Assembly: GCA_903898645.1 (NCBI GenBank)
Contig: CAIUGE010000057.1
Location: forward strand, 1-46,790
DNA from: Oligoflexia bacterium
GTDB taxonomy: Bacteria; Bdellovibrionota; UBA1018
DNA length: 46,790 nt
Direction: 5' to 3'
Shown here piece by piece: positions 19,513 to 27,811 of the stretch. The position numbers and the translations under genes are program-made. Positions within the stretch are counted from its first letter, which is position 1. Every line of letters begins with the position of its first letter. The notes under the pieces are model-generated. The model saw only the letters and a list, made by a program, of their open reading frames with translations. It was not told the origin of the DNA and ran no database searches.

Positions 19513-20006
19513 CGAACGTCTTTCTGGCCTACAAAGGGTCGAGCGGTCACACCTGCTCCGACAAGAACAAGAAGAAGAAAAAGACCTAAAATTTCAAAGG
19601 CGAGAAAATACTCATCAATCAGGCATTGCCCTATAGCCATCAAATCCGGCCGTATCTCTTCATGAATAGGTATAAGCTGCACCGTGCTCGCAATTAACCA
19701 GGCAAACCCAAGCCCCAAGATTGATGGGACAACCCATCTCAGTTTCTCAAAAAGAGTGCCTGGTGGCGAATCTTGCACAGTGTCAAATTCTCCAAACATC
19801 ACGACAAAGAACATAAAGGAAATCGTTAGCAAGCTTGCTATAAGCCATTGCAAGAGCGCAAGAAACTCAGAACCTTGATACAAAAAAAGTGCGCCAAGCG
19901 CCAGGCCTGCAATCCAGAGCGCTAAAATTGCCCGTCTCATGGGCTCAATAAAAGTCGCAACAGCCGCAGCACCGATAACAACACATGCAAAAAGAATCTC
20001 CATCAT
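19509..20006 (-). CDS. nuoJ: Divergent NuoJ-like subunit (complex I paralogue)
   Basis: This is a 165-residue membrane protein with five hydrophobic segments. The start lies in an ATGATG pair (20006 or 20003) downstream of AGGAGG and overlaps the nuoI-like stop. The segment LALLQWLIASLLTISFMFFV matches the NuoJ region QILVYAGAVMVLFVF, but the tyrosine and the YAGA bend are gone. The family assignment rests on this alignment and gene order. Confidence 0.83.
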   Translation of the reverse strand: MMEILFACVVIGAAAVATFIEPMRRAILALWIAGLALGALFLYQGSEFLALLQWLIASLLTISFMFFVVMFGEFDTVQDSPPGTLFEKLRWVVPSILGLGFAWLIASTVQLIPIHEEIRPDLMAIGQCLIDEYFLAFEILGLFLLLVLVGAGVTARPFVGQKDVR

Positions 20007-20545
20007 GCACCCTCCTGTGGAGCGCTTAATCTTTGACGCGCAAGGTGCCACTTCTCTCGTTGTTCTTCTGTGACCTGCCCACGACCAAAGCTTGCCACCA
20101 AATCCTCAAGCTGGTAGGCGGCACCCTCGTACTGGCGTGTATGCACAAGGGACATAGGCTGGCAAATATCAACACAAAGACCGCAAAAAACACAGCGAGA
20201 AAAATCGACATCAAAAACTGAGACCCAAATACGGGAATCATGTGCACCAGGCTCAGACGCCACCTCGATACACCCGGCTGGACAGACATGCTCGCAGTCA
20301 CCGCACCCGGTACAACGCTCAATGTCATTAAAAAGAAGCCCTCGACTGCGTGGTGGCAAGTCATCCGCAGTTTTTGATGAAATAGGGTCAGGATACCCGT
20401 CTGTTACCTCCTTGCGTGATTCTCCGATGCGCAGCAGATAAGGAAGCGTGGCAAAGCATGAACCCGCGATTGACAAGGAACTCTTGACAATACTGTGAAG
20501 GTACCAAAAAAGAGCTATAAATACTGAACGTCGAAAATACATCAT
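20003..20545 (-). CDS. nuoI: NuoI-like 2x[4Fe-4S] subunit (complex I paralogue)
   Basis: This is a 180-residue ferredoxin-type subunit. Both four-cysteine motifs are complete: CTGCGDCEHVCPAGCI and CVFCGLCVDICQPMSLV. The equivalents of N6a and N6b should therefore form. An N-terminal membrane-surface helix precedes them. The C-terminus is longer than in the canonical copy (a basic tail with EEQREKWHLARQR). The start is an ATGA overlap with nuoH; a longer in-frame start upstream would intrude into nuoH coding sequence. Confidence 0.9.
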   Translation of the reverse strand: MMYFRRSVFIALFWYLHSIVKSSLSIAGSCFATLPYLLRIGESRKEVTDGYPDPISSKTADDLPPRSRGLLFNDIERCTGCGDCEHVCPAGCIEVASEPGAHDSRIWVSVFDVDFSRCVFCGLCVDICQPMSLVHTRQYEGAAYQLEDLVASFGRGQVTEEQREKWHLARQRLSAPQEGA

Positions 20546-21585
20546 ACCATCGTCCAAAAAGCAGTTCCTACAAGCGCAACAAGCGCGAGTGGCCCCAGCA
20601 CACCCCAAGAAAAATCCGTGATCTGATCAACGCGAGCACGAGGATTTGCACGTGCAATCCAGAGAATAAAGAGCATGAGAACATAGGTTTTCAAGAGCAA
20701 CCAGGTCAGCTCAACAACACTGATACACACCTCAGCATCAAGAGCAAGAAACCAACTACGCAAAGACTCCGGAATACGCCACGCACCCATAAAGAGCACA
20801 ACTGTCATAACAGACCAAATGAAAAACCCATAAAATCTTCCAAACTGAAACAGTGCAAGCTGTCTACCTGTGACGTGAACTGCCACCCCTCCATGGATGT
20901 CTGACATAGCAAGACCCCCATCAAGTGGTGCAATGGCAAGCAGAACGAGCCCGCCACCAACAAAGACAACAAAGGCAAGGAGCAGAAAAGGGTGAGCAAA
21001 CATGGTCCAATGCAAAAATCCCTGCGATGCAGCGAGAGCACTCCAACGAAAACTCCCTGCATGCATACCGACACAAAGAATTCCAATAAGCGACGGGAAT
21101 GTACCAGCTAAACTTTGCGCTGCTGTCCGAATACCACCTAACCATCCTGGCGTTGTATACTGCCCCAATCCAAGCAACATGGTGCCCAATGCAAGAACAA
21201 GCGCTGACCAAAAAGGAATAAAAACGCTCATCTGCGTATCAACCATCATAGCGAGCGACCCCAAGGGAATAGCCGCAAGAGATGCATAAAGAGCCATGGT
21301 ATGCAAAAGCATCCAGAGGAGCTCACCCAAAGTTTGACTATGCATTGAATTTTTCTGCAGAAGCTTCACACAATCAGCAACTGGCTGCAGCATACCTCGG
21401 TAGCCTGTACGACAAGGCCCAACACGAGCCTGTAAATCAGCCGATAACTTACGATCCAAATATGCAATCAATGCACAGCTTGGCAAAATAACAAAAAGTG
21501 AGATGCAGGCTAACGCAATCAGCGGAATGCCTGGTACAGTGGCTGAAAACCCAAGTGCTCGTAGCCATAAAAAAACCCAGTTCAC
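20542..21585 (-). CDS. nuoH: Divergent NuoH-like subunit (complex I paralogue, acidic loop lost)
   Basis: This is a 347-residue membrane protein with a GTG start overlapping the nuoD-like stop (GTGA). It is recognisable from YLDRKLSADLQARVGPCRTG, which matches the NuoH motif [19 protein letters not shown]. The long acidic loop that lines the quinone tunnel and starts the proton path ([20 protein letters not shown] in the canonical copy) is replaced by PLDGGLAMSDIHGGVAVHVT, removing almost all glutamates. The frame is intact. I infer loss of normal quinone-coupled proton entry. Confidence 0.87.
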   Translation of the reverse strand: MNWVFLWLRALGFSATVPGIPLIALACISLFVILPSCALIAYLDRKLSADLQARVGPCRTGYRGMLQPVADCVKLLQKNSMHSQTLGELLWMLLHTMALYASLAAIPLGSLAMMVDTQMSVFIPFWSALVLALGTMLLGLGQYTTPGWLGGIRTAAQSLAGTFPSLIGILCVGMHAGSFRWSALAASQGFLHWTMFAHPFLLLAFVVFVGGGLVLLAIAPLDGGLAMSDIHGGVAVHVTGRQLALFQFGRFYGFFIWSVMTVVLFMGAWRIPESLRSWFLALDAEVCISVVELTWLLLKTYVLMLFILWIARANPRARVDQITDFSWGVLGPLALVALVGTAFWTMV

Positions 21586-22733
21586 CGGTCTGCCTCCGCA
21601 ATACTCAAATCTAAACTTGCCAACACAACGGGCAGATCCTCAATACGAATACCCCGCACAAGCTGCGGAAGAGCCCAAAGACTTGCGCGCGTTGGTGTTG
21701 AGAACTGAATGCGACCAGGAAAGTTTTGCCCATCTGAAACAACATGACACCCTAATCGACCACGCGCACTTTCCATACGCTGGTAAGACTCTCCTGGAGG
21801 GATGGGGTAGTTACGGTCAATGTGGATAGATGTATTTTGGTACACTCCAAGAGGCATTTGCGCAACCAATTGCCTCAGAATTTCTATACTTTGTGTCATT
21901 TCTCGAAGTCTCACGAGAAAACGATCATGCACATCCCCGACACATCCTTTGGACGTGCGTGCTAATAGGCCCCGCCAACCCTGGGCAAAGAAATCTTCTG
22001 ATTTCCCTGACGGAATATCAAATTCCAATGCCTGGTACAACGGAGATCCCTTGCGGCTATCTTCCCGCACACCAGATGCACGCGCATTGGGACCTGTGAT
22101 GCCTGCCTGCTCAATAAGCTCTACTGACAAAGGCGCCACTCCTAGTGTCCTTTTCAAAAAGATGGCATTAAAAGTAAAGATATCATTGTACTCTTTCATA
22201 CGAAAACGAATGAGATCACAGACATCTAAAACACGCTCAATAAAGCCGTCGGTGACATCACCCTTCACACCACCATAACGCAAGAAGTTAAGTGATACTC
22301 GTGCACCTGTCAGCAGTTCAAAAAGATCCAATATCCGCTCACGATCTCGAAGCACATAGTGCACAATCGTTTCAGATCCCACGCTTCTGGCCATGCGGGC
22401 CATAAATGCTAGATGACTCGAAATGCGCCCCAACTCAACGAGCACAAGCCGAATACTTTGTGCCCGCTCAGGCACCATTATCCCTGCTATCTCTTCAACC
22501 GCAAGACAGAGGACAAGTTCAGAAAAAACAGCCCCCTCAGGATCGAGATGATCAGCATAGAAAAGTGCTGCATGCCATGAATGCAGTTCACACTGCTTTT
22601 CAAGACCCCGGTGCAAAAACCCTGTCTCCACCTGACAAGCATCAATGATCTCTCCATGAAGCTTCAGCACCATATGCATCGGCCCCGGCAGTGAGGTATG
22701 CAAAGGACCAATGCTCCAATCTTTTCTACTCAT
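21582..22733 (-). CDS. nuoD: Divergent NuoD-like subunit (quinone-pocket residues lost)
   Basis: This is a 383-residue, 49-kDa-type subunit. I use the ATG at 22733, with GAGG upstream and an eight-base overlap with nuoC; the longer upstream frame lies within nuoC. Family motifs are clear (FLHRGLEK, ELGRISSHLAF, LRYGGVKGDVTDGF, ITGPNARASG, PPGESYQRMESARGRLG). The three quinone-site residues are not there: the loop His is P16 (HTSLPG against HPTTHG), the LDY tyrosine is P65 (DHLDPEGA), and the LDIGA aspartate is serine (RSVGSE). There are no paired CxxC motifs, so it is not a NiFe hydrogenase subunit. Confidence 0.88.
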   Translation of the reverse strand: MSRKDWSIGPLHTSLPGPMHMVLKLHGEIIDACQVETGFLHRGLEKQCELHSWHAALFYADHLDPEGAVFSELVLCLAVEEIAGIMVPERAQSIRLVLVELGRISSHLAFMARMARSVGSETIVHYVLRDRERILDLFELLTGARVSLNFLRYGGVKGDVTDGFIERVLDVCDLIRFRMKEYNDIFTFNAIFLKRTLGVAPLSVELIEQAGITGPNARASGVREDSRKGSPLYQALEFDIPSGKSEDFFAQGWRGLLARTSKGCVGDVHDRFLVRLREMTQSIEILRQLVAQMPLGVYQNTSIHIDRNYPIPPGESYQRMESARGRLGCHVVSDGQNFPGRIQFSTPTRASLWALPQLVRGIRIEDLPVVLASLDLSIAEADR

Positions 22734-23208
22734 AAAACTGCGCCTCAGGCATCTGGAACACAAAGGACTTACGCATAGGAAAAAGGCCTCGAACCTGCTC
22801 TGGCAAAAGATTAAATTGGGGCACCTGACCATCAAAGGCAACCCCAAATAATTCACCAATTTCATCTTCAAATGTTTGTACCATGCTCCAAACACGAACC
22901 AACGACGGTGCCTGCACAAGATCTGTCTCGCTCACAGGCAAGAAGGCCGTACGAAGAACAAGACGCACCTGCGTTACACTTGAGTACACAAAGTGTGAAA
23001 GCACAATCCCTTCCTGCATTTCAACAGCAGAAAGATTCTCCAGCCTATCAATCTGCAAAAGCGGATCTTCTTTCAGCACCTCAGCAACAGAGAGCATCTG
23101 AGTACCCTCCAACCATAAAGATGGGTACTCACCTTTACCGAAAGCGGTAATGCGTATAATTTTTCCACGCAAGATCTTTTCAAGTCTGGTAACGAGCTTG
23201 GTATCCAA
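22726..23208 (-). CDS. nuoC: NuoC-like 30-kDa subunit (complex I paralogue)
   Basis: I place the start at TTG 23208 because AGGAG lies seven bases upstream. An in-frame ATG at 23238 lies deeper in nuoB and has no better site. The 160-residue protein carries the weakly conserved NuoC signature FEDEIGELFGVAF and LFPMRKSF, matching WAEREVYDMFGI and GHPLRKDYPL. It is a separate gene here, whereas the complete operon has a C/D fusion. Assignment is firm from motif plus gene order. Confidence 0.85.
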   Translation of the reverse strand: MDTKLVTRLEKILRGKIIRITAFGKGEYPSLWLEGTQMLSVAEVLKEDPLLQIDRLENLSAVEMQEGIVLSHFVYSSVTQVRLVLRTAFLPVSETDLVQAPSLVRVWSMVQTFEDEIGELFGVAFDGQVPQFNLLPEQVRGLFPMRKSFVFQMPEAQFYE

Positions 23209-23629
23209 AAATCTTCTCCTGCAAAGCAATAAGCCCATTCATAATGGCTTCTGGGCGAGGCGGGCATCCAGGCACATACACATCAACAGGGATGATAGTA
23301 TGCACGCCAGGCAAAACTGAATAGCTGAAATTCGGCCCAAAAGCCCCACCTGAATTAGCGCACGATCCAACTGAAATGACATAACGCGGCTCGAGCATAC
23401 TTTTATAAAGCGCACGAAGATGGGGAGCAGCCTTCATGGTCACAACACCACTGACCATGAGTAAATCTGCCTGACCCGGATCCATCTGACTTACTGCACC
23501 AAATCGTTCAAGATCATACCTACTTCCAAAAGCATGAAATACCTCATCGCCGCAACAACTACCTGGCAAACTACAGTACCAAAGTGAGCTTGAACGTGCC
23601 CATCTGAGCACTCGATCAATATTACTCAT
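23180..23629 (-). CDS. nuoB: NuoB-like N2-cluster subunit (complex I paralogue)
   Basis: This is a 149-residue subunit and the best conserved member of the divergent set. All four N2 ligand cysteines are present: C25 and C26 in GSCCGDEV, C90 in SVGSCANSGG and C122 in VPGCPPRPEA. SRYDLERFGAVSQMDPGQAD matches the canonical stretch. The glutamate of CCxxEM has shifted context (CCGDEVF). Its retention suggests that an electron chain still ends at an N2-like cluster even though the quinone pocket next to it is altered. Confidence 0.92.
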   Translation of the reverse strand: MSNIDRVLRWARSSSLWYCSLPGSCCGDEVFHAFGSRYDLERFGAVSQMDPGQADLLMVSGVVTMKAAPHLRALYKSMLEPRYVISVGSCANSGGAFGPNFSYSVLPGVHTIIPVDVYVPGCPPRPEAIMNGLIALQEKIFGYQARYQT

Positions 23630-24038
23630 GATGCTCTCGATCCCAGCTCATATCACCCTTTCGCATTGCATAGAGGAGTCCCAGTGCAGCGTAAGATGCA
23701 AAGGACACGAGTGCAACAATTGCTTTCACGCGCACTGTACCGGTACGTATTGTAATCACACAAGGAAGGAGAGCGAGAGCAAAAGAAGCCAGTATGAGTG
23801 ACGCATTCGTTGCTAAAAAAAACTTTACTGTCATAGGCTGGAGGAGGGGACTTTGCAAAGGCGCCCTTTTAACCAAAGGGCGTAAGCGCCCACCTCGAGC
23901 GTGGATACACAGCATAGAAATACCATACAGTGAAATAGGTACCAACAAGGACGCTGCGCCCGACAAAAAGACAATCTTATATGCATCCCAACTTTGCCCA
24001 GTATCCACAGCAACCAGGTAATCACAGAGAGAGCTCAA
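23622..24038 (-). CDS. nuoA: Divergent NuoA-like subunit (first gene of the complex I paralogue)
   Basis: This is a 138-residue protein with three hydrophobic segments, in the nuoA position. The reading frame begins at TTG 24038 with no clear ribosome site; a GTG ten codons in is an alternative. The NuoA loop motif PFECG and the acidic FDIE residues of the second helix are absent (LILASFALALLPCVITI instead). On sequence alone the family is doubtful; the assignment rests on gene order, length and topology. It is separated from the divergent mfd gene by only 27 bases. Confidence 0.68.
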   Translation of the reverse strand: MSSLCDYLVAVDTGQSWDAYKIVFLSGAASLLVPISLYGISMLCIHARGGRLRPLVKRAPLQSPLLQPMTVKFFLATNASLILASFALALLPCVITIRTGTVRVKAIVALVSFASYAALGLLYAMRKGDMSWDREHHE

Positions 24039-24065
24039 ATACCAACTCTATGCTAAAGTTACTTC

Positions 24066-26966
24066 GTGATTGATACTCTTTTGCACGAAAATCCTCACAT
24101 CCTCATCCTTGCACCATCTGATACCTATGCTGAGCATCTCGCGCAGCACAACAATATCCTCTTCCTACCTGCATGGGAGCACCCACCTTACTCACGGCAA
24201 GCCTGGCAACCCTCCCGTAAACAGCTGCGTATCAAAGCGCTTCACGCACTTCAACACCCCTGCCAGCTTGTGACCACCTACGCAGCCTTAGCCCAAGCCA
24301 CCATGCCAGCAACACTTTTCAGAGACCTCCTGCTTGAGATCAAACAAGGCATACGCCTCCATCCAGATATATTAGAAAATGTCCTACGGGCACGTGGCTA
24401 CCGCCAAGCTCCAGCGGTTCAAGAATTTGGATCTTTCGCAAGAAGCGTTGAGCAGATCGATGTTTTTTCTGCATACGGACCCTACCGCATCAGCTTCTTT
24501 GACGACGAGGTCGAGTCTATTCGTTCATTCTGCCCACACACCCAACGCTCACTTCAGGAAATGAATGACGTGCTCATTATCACTCCAGCACGAGAGGTCC
24601 TCTATGGGCCAAAACACCGCAGCGCATTCAAAGACCGCTGCGATACCCTTGGTATTTCAAGACCCTTACGAGACGAAATTCTCCATGCTGTTGAAAAGAG
24701 CATGTATCCTTTGCCGCATGCAGAAAGTGAGTTTTTAGCAGGCCTCATCTATGAGCCGAGCTGTGCATGGCAATATACCTCCCCGTGCCCTCTTATAATC
24801 TTAGATGGTGGGGACGACCTCCAAGCTCGCATACAGCACGAACAAACGTTCAGCCCCATGCATACACTTTGGATGCCGTTTGAAAGCTTTTATGTCGACA
24901 CTAACAAGCGCTCAGGGAAAAACTATCCAACCGAAAAGCTCCCAGACCTCCCTCAGCATGGTGCACAACACCACATAGCCGCGGCACCAAGCTTAGGATT
25001 TCTGAGACCAGGCGATTATGTCGTCCATAAGGATGCAGGCATTGGACTCTTTCAAGGTATTGAACATATTGCCGTCCATGGATCGTCTCTCAGTGATTTC
25101 TTCACTATTGAGTATGCAGAAAAAACAAAGCTCTATGTCCCGCTTTTCCGAGCAAATGCTCTCAGCGTCTACCAAGGAGGCGCACCAAAACTGAGCACAT
25201 TAGGAAGCAGCTCCTTTCAGGAAGCAAAATCACGGGCCAAGGAAGCGCTCGAGACAATTGCCATTAAACTTATTGCAATGTACCAAGCGCGTATGGAGGC
25301 AAAGAGCGATATCCACCTCGTCATGGGTCCTGACGAAGAAGCACTTTTTAAAATCTTTGTCCGCACGTTCCCCTACCACATGACCCAAGACCAAGCGCGG
25401 GCAACCGAAGAAGTCCTCCAAGACCTTACATCGGGACGTATGATGGATCGCCTCATTTGCGGGGACGTGGGCACAGGCAAGACAGAAGTGGCTATGAGGG
25501 CCGCCTGCTGGTGCGCCCTCGCAGGCAAACAGGTTATTGTGCTTGCGCCCACCTCTATTCTTGCAGCCCAGCACGTCGCAACATTTCGAGCACGATTCCA
25601 AGATCTGCCCATCACGATTGGCATGCTCACACGAAAAACACAGGATCTAGAGGCGCTTAAACAGTCCTGGCAAACTGGAAAAATTGATATCCTTATTGCA
25701 ACACATCGCGTTCTCTCCAGCATGCTCGTATCAAAGGACCTTGGACTCTGCATTATCGACGAAGAGCATAAATTTGGTGTGGAACAAAAACAAAAAATAC
25801 TGGCTCTTCGGCACGGTGTCCATGTCCTCACGCTAACTGCAACACCCATACCACGCACACTGCATATGGCTCTTGCTCGCATGCGGGATATGAGCTTGAT
25901 GACGACCTACCCTCAGGATCGACTCCCCATTACAACGTCTGTTATGCCTTTTGACCCCACACTTGTTCGTGATGCAATTCGTCAAGAATTCGCCCGTGAT
26001 GGCCAGGTATTTTACCTCCATAATCGCATCAAGCAGATGAAAAAAGCTGAGCAGGAGTTACAAAAATTAGTACCCGAAGCCAAGATTGCTTGCCTGCATG
26101 GCAGACTCTCCGAAGACGAGCAAGAGAAGGTGCTAGAAAGTTTTCTCAATGGCACGACAAATCTCCTCCTCTGCAGCAGTATTATAGAATCTGGCATTGA
26201 TATCCCGCGCGCAAACACCTTAATTGTCGATCGCGCAGACACCTTTGGTTTAGCGCAGCTTTACCAGATGAGGGGCCGTGTTGGACGCAGCAATGTGCCT
26301 GCACGTGCTTATTTCCTGACTGAATCTGGCCTCAGTCAGTGGCAAGCTTTGAGTGATTCAAAAAATGCAGCTAAAAGACTTGAAGCTCTTGAACGTGCAA
26401 GTAGCCTTGGACAAGGCATGGGCGCAGGATTTGCACTTGCATCAGCTGACCTTGATATCAGAGGGGCAGGATCCCTTTTCGGCGCCGACCAGTCAGGCCA
26501 CACCGATGCTCTTGGTATGACACTTTATACAGAGATGCTTGAATCAGCAATGCAGGGAACGCCCCGTATTGAGCCTGATATGATTTTACCATTTCCAGCT
26601 TTCCTTCCAAGCAACTATGTTCCTGCGCCTGAGCACCGCCTTGATATCTACGGAAGGCTTGCACGTACGCAAAATATTGACGCCATCATTGATGAAGTCC
26701 AAGATCGCTTTGGAAGACTCCCAGAAAATGCGATCAACCTCTTTGAAACCATGAAGATCCGTAATCTTCTTGCTGACGCAGGCATCCCCAAACTGAGTAT
26801 GGGAGCACTCAAAATGACTTTAACGCTCCCAAGCGGTAATCATGCACTATGGAAGAAAGTGTCAAGCCAGTGCACAGGCATCACCTCTGACGGAAAATGC
26901 ACCTTCACGCATAACGCTATGCGTCTTCAGGAGCTTTACGCATTTCTTTACAAACTTATTGTATAA
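24066..26966 (+). CDS. mfd: Transcription-repair coupling factor Mfd (short N-terminus)
   Basis: This is an ATP-dependent translocase that removes stalled RNA polymerase and recruits UvrA. The start is GTG, because a stop lies four codons upstream in frame. Visible parts are the N-terminal UvrB-like region beginning HILILAPSDTYAEHL with PAWEHPPYSRQ, the RNA-polymerase interaction domain from about residue 314 (GDYVVHKDAGIGLFQGIE), helicase motifs GDVGTGKTEVA, DEEHKFGV, LTATPIPRT and QMRGRVGRS, and the C-terminal D7 domain. It has 966 residues, about 180 fewer than E. coli Mfd, and most of the loss lies before the polymerase-binding domain. Motif I has T where F is usual. Confidence 0.95.
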   Translation: MIDTLLHENPHILILAPSDTYAEHLAQHNNILFLPAWEHPPYSRQAWQPSRKQLRIKALHALQHPCQLVTTYAALAQATMPATLFRDLLLEIKQGIRLHPDILENVLRARGYRQAPAVQEFGSFARSVEQIDVFSAYGPYRISFFDDEVESIRSFCPHTQRSLQEMNDVLIITPAREVLYGPKHRSAFKDRCDTLGISRPLRDEILHAVEKSMYPLPHAESEFLAGLIYEPSCAWQYTSPCPLIILDGGDDLQARIQHEQTFSPMHTLWMPFESFYVDTNKRSGKNYPTEKLPDLPQHGAQHHIAAAPSLGFLRPGDYVVHKDAGIGLFQGIEHIAVHGSSLSDFFTIEYAEKTKLYVPLFRANALSVYQGGAPKLSTLGSSSFQEAKSRAKEALETIAIKLIAMYQARMEAKSDIHLVMGPDEEALFKIFVRTFPYHMTQDQARATEEVLQDLTSGRMMDRLICGDVGTGKTEVAMRAACWCALAGKQVIVLAPTSILAAQHVATFRARFQDLPITIGMLTRKTQDLEALKQSWQTGKIDILIATHRVLSSMLVSKDLGLCIIDEEHKFGVEQKQKILALRHGVHVLTLTATPIPRTLHMALARMRDMSLMTTYPQDRLPITTSVMPFDPTLVRDAIRQEFARDGQVFYLHNRIKQMKKAEQELQKLVPEAKIACLHGRLSEDEQEKVLESFLNGTTNLLLCSSIIESGIDIPRANTLIVDRADTFGLAQLYQMRGRVGRSNVPARAYFLTESGLSQWQALSDSKNAAKRLEALERASSLGQGMGAGFALASADLDIRGAGSLFGADQSGHTDALGMTLYTEMLESAMQGTPRIEPDMILPFPAFLPSNYVPAPEHRLDIYGRLARTQNIDAIIDEVQDRFGRLPENAINLFETMKIRNLLADAGIPKLSMGALKMTLTLPSGNHALWKKVSSQCTGITSDGKCTFTHNAMRLQELYAFLYKLIV

Positions 26967-27006
26967 ACAAAACCTATCTGTTTACAATAAGACAAGGGAG
27001 ATACTC

Positions 27007-27777
27007 ATGCTTACCATAATACTACTTGCTGTCATGTGCCATGCAGAAGAACAGACCATCGTCGCTGAGGTTGATGGCATAAAAATCACGCAAGAGCAAG
27101 TGACAAAAGCCTTTCACGAAGCCGAAGTATTCTCTCCCCATATCAATAAAGGCACTTTCCTTAAGGAATACACAGACCGGATGGCTCTGAGTCACCTTGC
27201 TGAAAAAGAAAAAATAGCCGAAGACCCCGCTGTACGAGAGGCCGTTCGCAACCTGATAACGCAGAGCTATATCGCAAAAACACTCAAACCTGAGTTTGAG
27301 AAGATCCACGTTACCGAGGAAGAAACTCAGAAGTTCTACGAGAAAAATCCTGAAATACGATTCAGCATGATCCTCATCCTTGTGAGCCAAAATGCATCGC
27401 AGCAAGAAAAAAAGAGTGCACGTGAAATGATTGAAACCATTAAAATTGGACTCAAAGCAGAACAAACCTTTGCCGAATCAGCACAAAAATACTCCCACGC
27501 TCCTTCCGCTCAAGCAGGCGGTGATATGGGGTTCGCTCCTTTTGATTGGATTGAACCCACACTGTATAAAACGGCACTTCATCTCAAAATTGACCAAGTC
27601 AGTGATGTGCTCGAAACACTTGATGGCTATGTTCTCATCAAGCTGACAGGTAAACATAGCTGGGACGATGCGGATAAGGACCATGCACAGAAACTCGCGA
27701 GTTTTGACGCACACAGTAATATCTACCAGAGCTACCTGAAGAAAATCCGCGCTGAGCATGTGAAGCTTCCGGGTTGA
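27007..27777 (+). CDS. Exported parvulin-type (PpiC) foldase-like protein
   Basis: This is a 256-residue protein. The ATG at 27007 is preceded by AAGGGAG. A very short signal peptide (MLTIILLAVMCHA) suggests export. A SurA_N-like helical region is followed by a PpiC-type domain: the AESAQKYSHAPSAQAGGDMG segment and the DVLETLDGYVLIKL ending are typical. The two histidines often used by active parvulins are missing (RFSMILILV where RASHILV is usual, and GYVLIKL where GYHIIKV is common). It may therefore act mainly as a chaperone for outer-membrane or secreted proteins. It lies 40 bases after mfd and is followed by a second family member. Confidence 0.85.
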   Translation: MLTIILLAVMCHAEEQTIVAEVDGIKITQEQVTKAFHEAEVFSPHINKGTFLKEYTDRMALSHLAEKEKIAEDPAVREAVRNLITQSYIAKTLKPEFEKIHVTEEETQKFYEKNPEIRFSMILILVSQNASQQEKKSAREMIETIKIGLKAEQTFAESAQKYSHAPSAQAGGDMGFAPFDWIEPTLYKTALHLKIDQVSDVLETLDGYVLIKLTGKHSWDDADKDHAQKLASFDAHSNIYQSYLKKIRAEHVKLPG

Positions 27778-27811
27778 TTGAGAACAAAAACTGTGTCAAC
27801 AATAGCAGCCT

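Noticed and set aside
23208-23238. A longer NuoC-like start at ATG 23238.
   Set aside because: It overlaps nuoB far more than neighbouring genes overlap and has no ribosome site, whereas TTG 23208 has AGGAG at ideal spacing.
20542-23629. The divergent complex I set could be an energy-converting NiFe hydrogenase or formate hydrogenlyase.
   Set aside because: The NuoD-like subunit lacks the two CxxC motifs that bind the NiFe centre, and the operon has three antiporter-type subunits plus J and K in complex I order.
14321-24038. The set could simply be an ordinary 11-subunit complex I such as archaeal Fpo or cyanobacterial NDH-1.
   Set aside because: From what I know of those enzymes they keep the antiporter Glu/Lys and the acidic path; here these are lost throughout, so gene content alone does not explain it.
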